From assembly GCA_002343775.1 (NCBI GenBank), contig DDSH01000001.1, forward strand, positions 399,043 to 463,042: a DNA stretch of 64,000 bases, written 5' to 3'. Source of the DNA: Anaerolineales bacterium UBA2395 (lineage in GTDB: Bacteria > Chloroflexota > Anaerolineae > Anaerolineales > Villigracilaceae). The position numbers and the translations under genes were made by a program. The notes under the pieces were generated by a model. That model was not told where the DNA came from and ran no database searches. It saw only the letters and a program-made list of their open reading frames with translations. This document shows positions 62,604 to 64,000 of the stretch, one piece after another. Each line of letters starts with the position of its first letter. Position 1 is the stretch's first letter.

Positions 62604-62630
62604 GATCATGAGTGGAAAGTAGAAAGTGGA

Positions 62631-62670
62631 AGAGGATACGCTGCGAGGCGTGTCCTCTTTTTCTTTTTCT
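62631..62670 (+). terminator. Rho-independent terminator of gdhA
   Basis: The stem AGAGGATACGC/GCGTGTCCTCT (one T-G pair) is followed by TTTTCTTTTT, 28 bases after the gdhA stop. Confidence 0.88.
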
Positions 62671-62785
62671 TTTTCGCTTCTTTCTCCGCCGAATCTTGAT
62701 TCTGTTTTCTGAATCGATTCTGCGCCTCGGCATTTGATACAATCACCACTATACTATTCCCCATTCACTATTCCCTGAGGTACTC

Positions 62786-63964
62786 ATGGCAAAACAAACT
62801 TTCAAATGGGATGATCCCCTGCTTTTCAACGATCAACTGACCGACGAAGAACGCATGATCCGCGATACAGCCCGGCGTTACTGCCAGGACAAACTCATGC
62901 CGCGCATTCTCGAAGCGAACCGCGAGGAGGTTTTCCACCGCGAGATCATGACCGAAATGGGCGCGATGGGCTTGCTCGGTTCCACCGTTCCCGAAGAATA
63001 CGGCGGCGCCGGCTTGAACCATGTTGCTTATGGCTTGATCGCCCGCGAAGTCGAGCGCGTGGACAGCGGCTATCGTTCCGCGATGAGCGTGCAAAGTTCA
63101 CTGGTCATGTATCCCATCCTCACCTATGGCACCGAGGAACAAAGGCAGAAATACCTGCCCAGACTTGCCAGCGGAGAACTCATCGGCTGCTTTGGTCTGA
63201 CCGAGCCGAATCATGGCAGTGATCCCGCCAGCATGGAGACCAAGGCAAAGAAGGTGGACGGCGGCTACATTGTCCACGGCAATAAGATGTGGATCACCAA
63301 CTCGCCCATCGCAGACGTGTTCGTGGTGTGGGCAAAACTCGAGGGCGAGATCCGCGGATTCATTTTGGATAAAGGCATGAAGGGCTTATCCGCGCCGAAG
63401 ATCGAAGGCAAGTTCAGCTTGCGCGCCAGCTCCACCGGCGAGATCGTCATGGACGAAGTCTTCGTGCCGGACGAGAACATCTTCCCCGAGATCAAAGGCT
63501 TGAAAGGTCCGTTCGGCTGTTTGAACAAGGCGCGCTATGGCATTGCCTGGGGCGCATTGGGCGCGGCAGAATTTTGCTGGCACGCGGCGCGACAATACAC
63601 CCTCGACCGTCCGCAGTTCGGACGTCCGCTGGCGGCGAATCAACTGATTCAATTGAAGCTGGCGAACATGATGACGGAGATCACGCTTGGCTTGCAGTCT
63701 GTTTTGCGCGTGGGACGCTTGATCGACGAAGACAAAGGCACTCCCGAAATGATCTCACTGGTCAAGCGGAACTCCTGCGGGAAAGCGCTGGAGATCGCCC
63801 GTCATGCCCGCGATATGCACGGTGGCAACGGCGTCTCAGACGAGTACCATGTCATCCGCCATGTGATGAACCTGGAATCGGTCAACACCTACGAAGGTAC
63901 GCATGACATCCATGCGCTGATCCTTGGGCGGGCGCAAACGGGAATTCAAGCGTTTGGACCGTAG
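62786..63964 (+). CDS. gcdH: Acyl-CoA dehydrogenase, glutaryl-CoA dehydrogenase-like
   Basis: A 392-residue flavoprotein. FAD and substrate motifs are CFGLTEPNHGSDPASM and WITNSPIADVFVVWAK. The catalytic Glu lies in the C-terminal NTYEGTHDIHALILGRA, the form typical of glutaryl-CoA dehydrogenases, which oxidise and decarboxylate glutaryl-CoA from lysine or tryptophan breakdown. MHGGNGVSDEYHVIRH is also close to that group. GAGG precedes the ATG. The symbol is tentative. Confidence 0.85.
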   Translation: MAKQTFKWDDPLLFNDQLTDEERMIRDTARRYCQDKLMPRILEANREEVFHREIMTEMGAMGLLGSTVPEEYGGAGLNHVAYGLIAREVERVDSGYRSAMSVQSSLVMYPILTYGTEEQRQKYLPRLASGELIGCFGLTEPNHGSDPASMETKAKKVDGGYIVHGNKMWITNSPIADVFVVWAKLEGEIRGFILDKGMKGLSAPKIEGKFSLRASSTGEIVMDEVFVPDENIFPEIKGLKGPFGCLNKARYGIAWGALGAAEFCWHAARQYTLDRPQFGRPLAANQLIQLKLANMMTEITLGLQSVLRVGRLIDEDKGTPEMISLVKRNSCGKALEIARHARDMHGGNGVSDEYHVIRHVMNLESVNTYEGTHDIHALILGRAQTGIQAFGP

Positions 63965-64000
63965 ACCGTGAAAAATGCATGATAAAAAAAGCGACCTGCT

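Noticed and set aside
61308..62609. Long open frame on the minus strand opposite gdhA (433 codons)
   Set aside because: It mirrors gdhA almost end to end, shows no family motif and has a His/Val/Asp-rich composition typical of antisense frames produced by codon bias.

Overview
The window looks like chromosomal DNA of a Chloroflexota bacterium, most likely from the Anaerolineae. This is an inference from style, not from a marker gene. The clues are lipoproteins and secreted proteins with Thr/Pro-rich linkers, TATACT/TATAAT boxes placed a few bases before start codons, scattered palindromic repeats between genes, a SpoVS-like protein in a genome segment with no sporulation genes, and a split cytochrome b with a fused cytochrome c. 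No rRNA, tRNA, CRISPR array, transposase or prophage gene was seen.

Layout. 0-8 kb: end of an unknown gene, a hydrogenase maturation protease, a GNAT protein, an agmatinase-type ureohydrolase, a membrane-bound cytochrome c, an ECF sigma/anti-sigma pair, lysine 2,3-aminomutase and two NBR1-like lipoproteins. 8-12.2 kb: pheST under a phenylalanine T-box. 12.2-24.4 kb: three membrane diguanylate cyclases, an M1 peptidase, HD, DinB, DUF4287, MOSC and small membrane proteins, plus a 49-residue zinc-ribbon gene. 24.6-32.7 kb: an ABC exporter, two paralogous membrane-anchored proteins, a methyltransferase, an APH-type kinase and PEP carboxylase. 32.8-34.9 kb: a membrane NACHT NTPase gene with a 12-bp tandem repeat, flanked by two inverted copies of a 27-bp palindrome. 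34.9-41.1 kb: sdhCDAB divergent from a Rieske/cytochrome b/cytochrome c complex. 41-46.9 kb: FKBP, MFS, isocitrate dehydrogenase, desaturase, pyrC. 46.9-47.4 kb: a probable replication origin. 47.4-64 kb: spoVS, a four-domain lamin-tail protein, pyrF, pyrE, several small enzymes, pyrD, a Ser/Thr kinase, an enoyl-CoA hydratase, a membrane glycosyltransferase-like protein, gdhA and an acyl-CoA dehydrogenase.

The most important observation is the 46.9-47.35 kb interval. It has four perfect and several near-perfect DnaA boxes. The last two perfect boxes are head to tail, followed by a short GC block and four DnaA-trio-like triplets, then an AT-rich stretch. No dnaA or dnaN lies nearby. Gene direction agrees: most genes to the left are on the minus strand and nearly all to the right are on the plus strand. 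The origin sits inside a dispersed pyrimidine cluster (pyrC | origin | spoVS, LTD gene, pyrF, pyrE ... pyrD).

Other highlights are palindromic repeats carried in frame inside pyrC and an ABC transporter, the possibly horizontally acquired NACHT gene, candidate leaderless promoters at four genes, and a T-box promoter whose -35 box overlaps the stop codon of the gene before it. Metabolically the window covers pyrimidine synthesis, the succinate and isocitrate steps of the TCA cycle, anaplerosis (ppc), glutamate metabolism and a bc-type respiratory complex, which suggests a respiring heterotroph.
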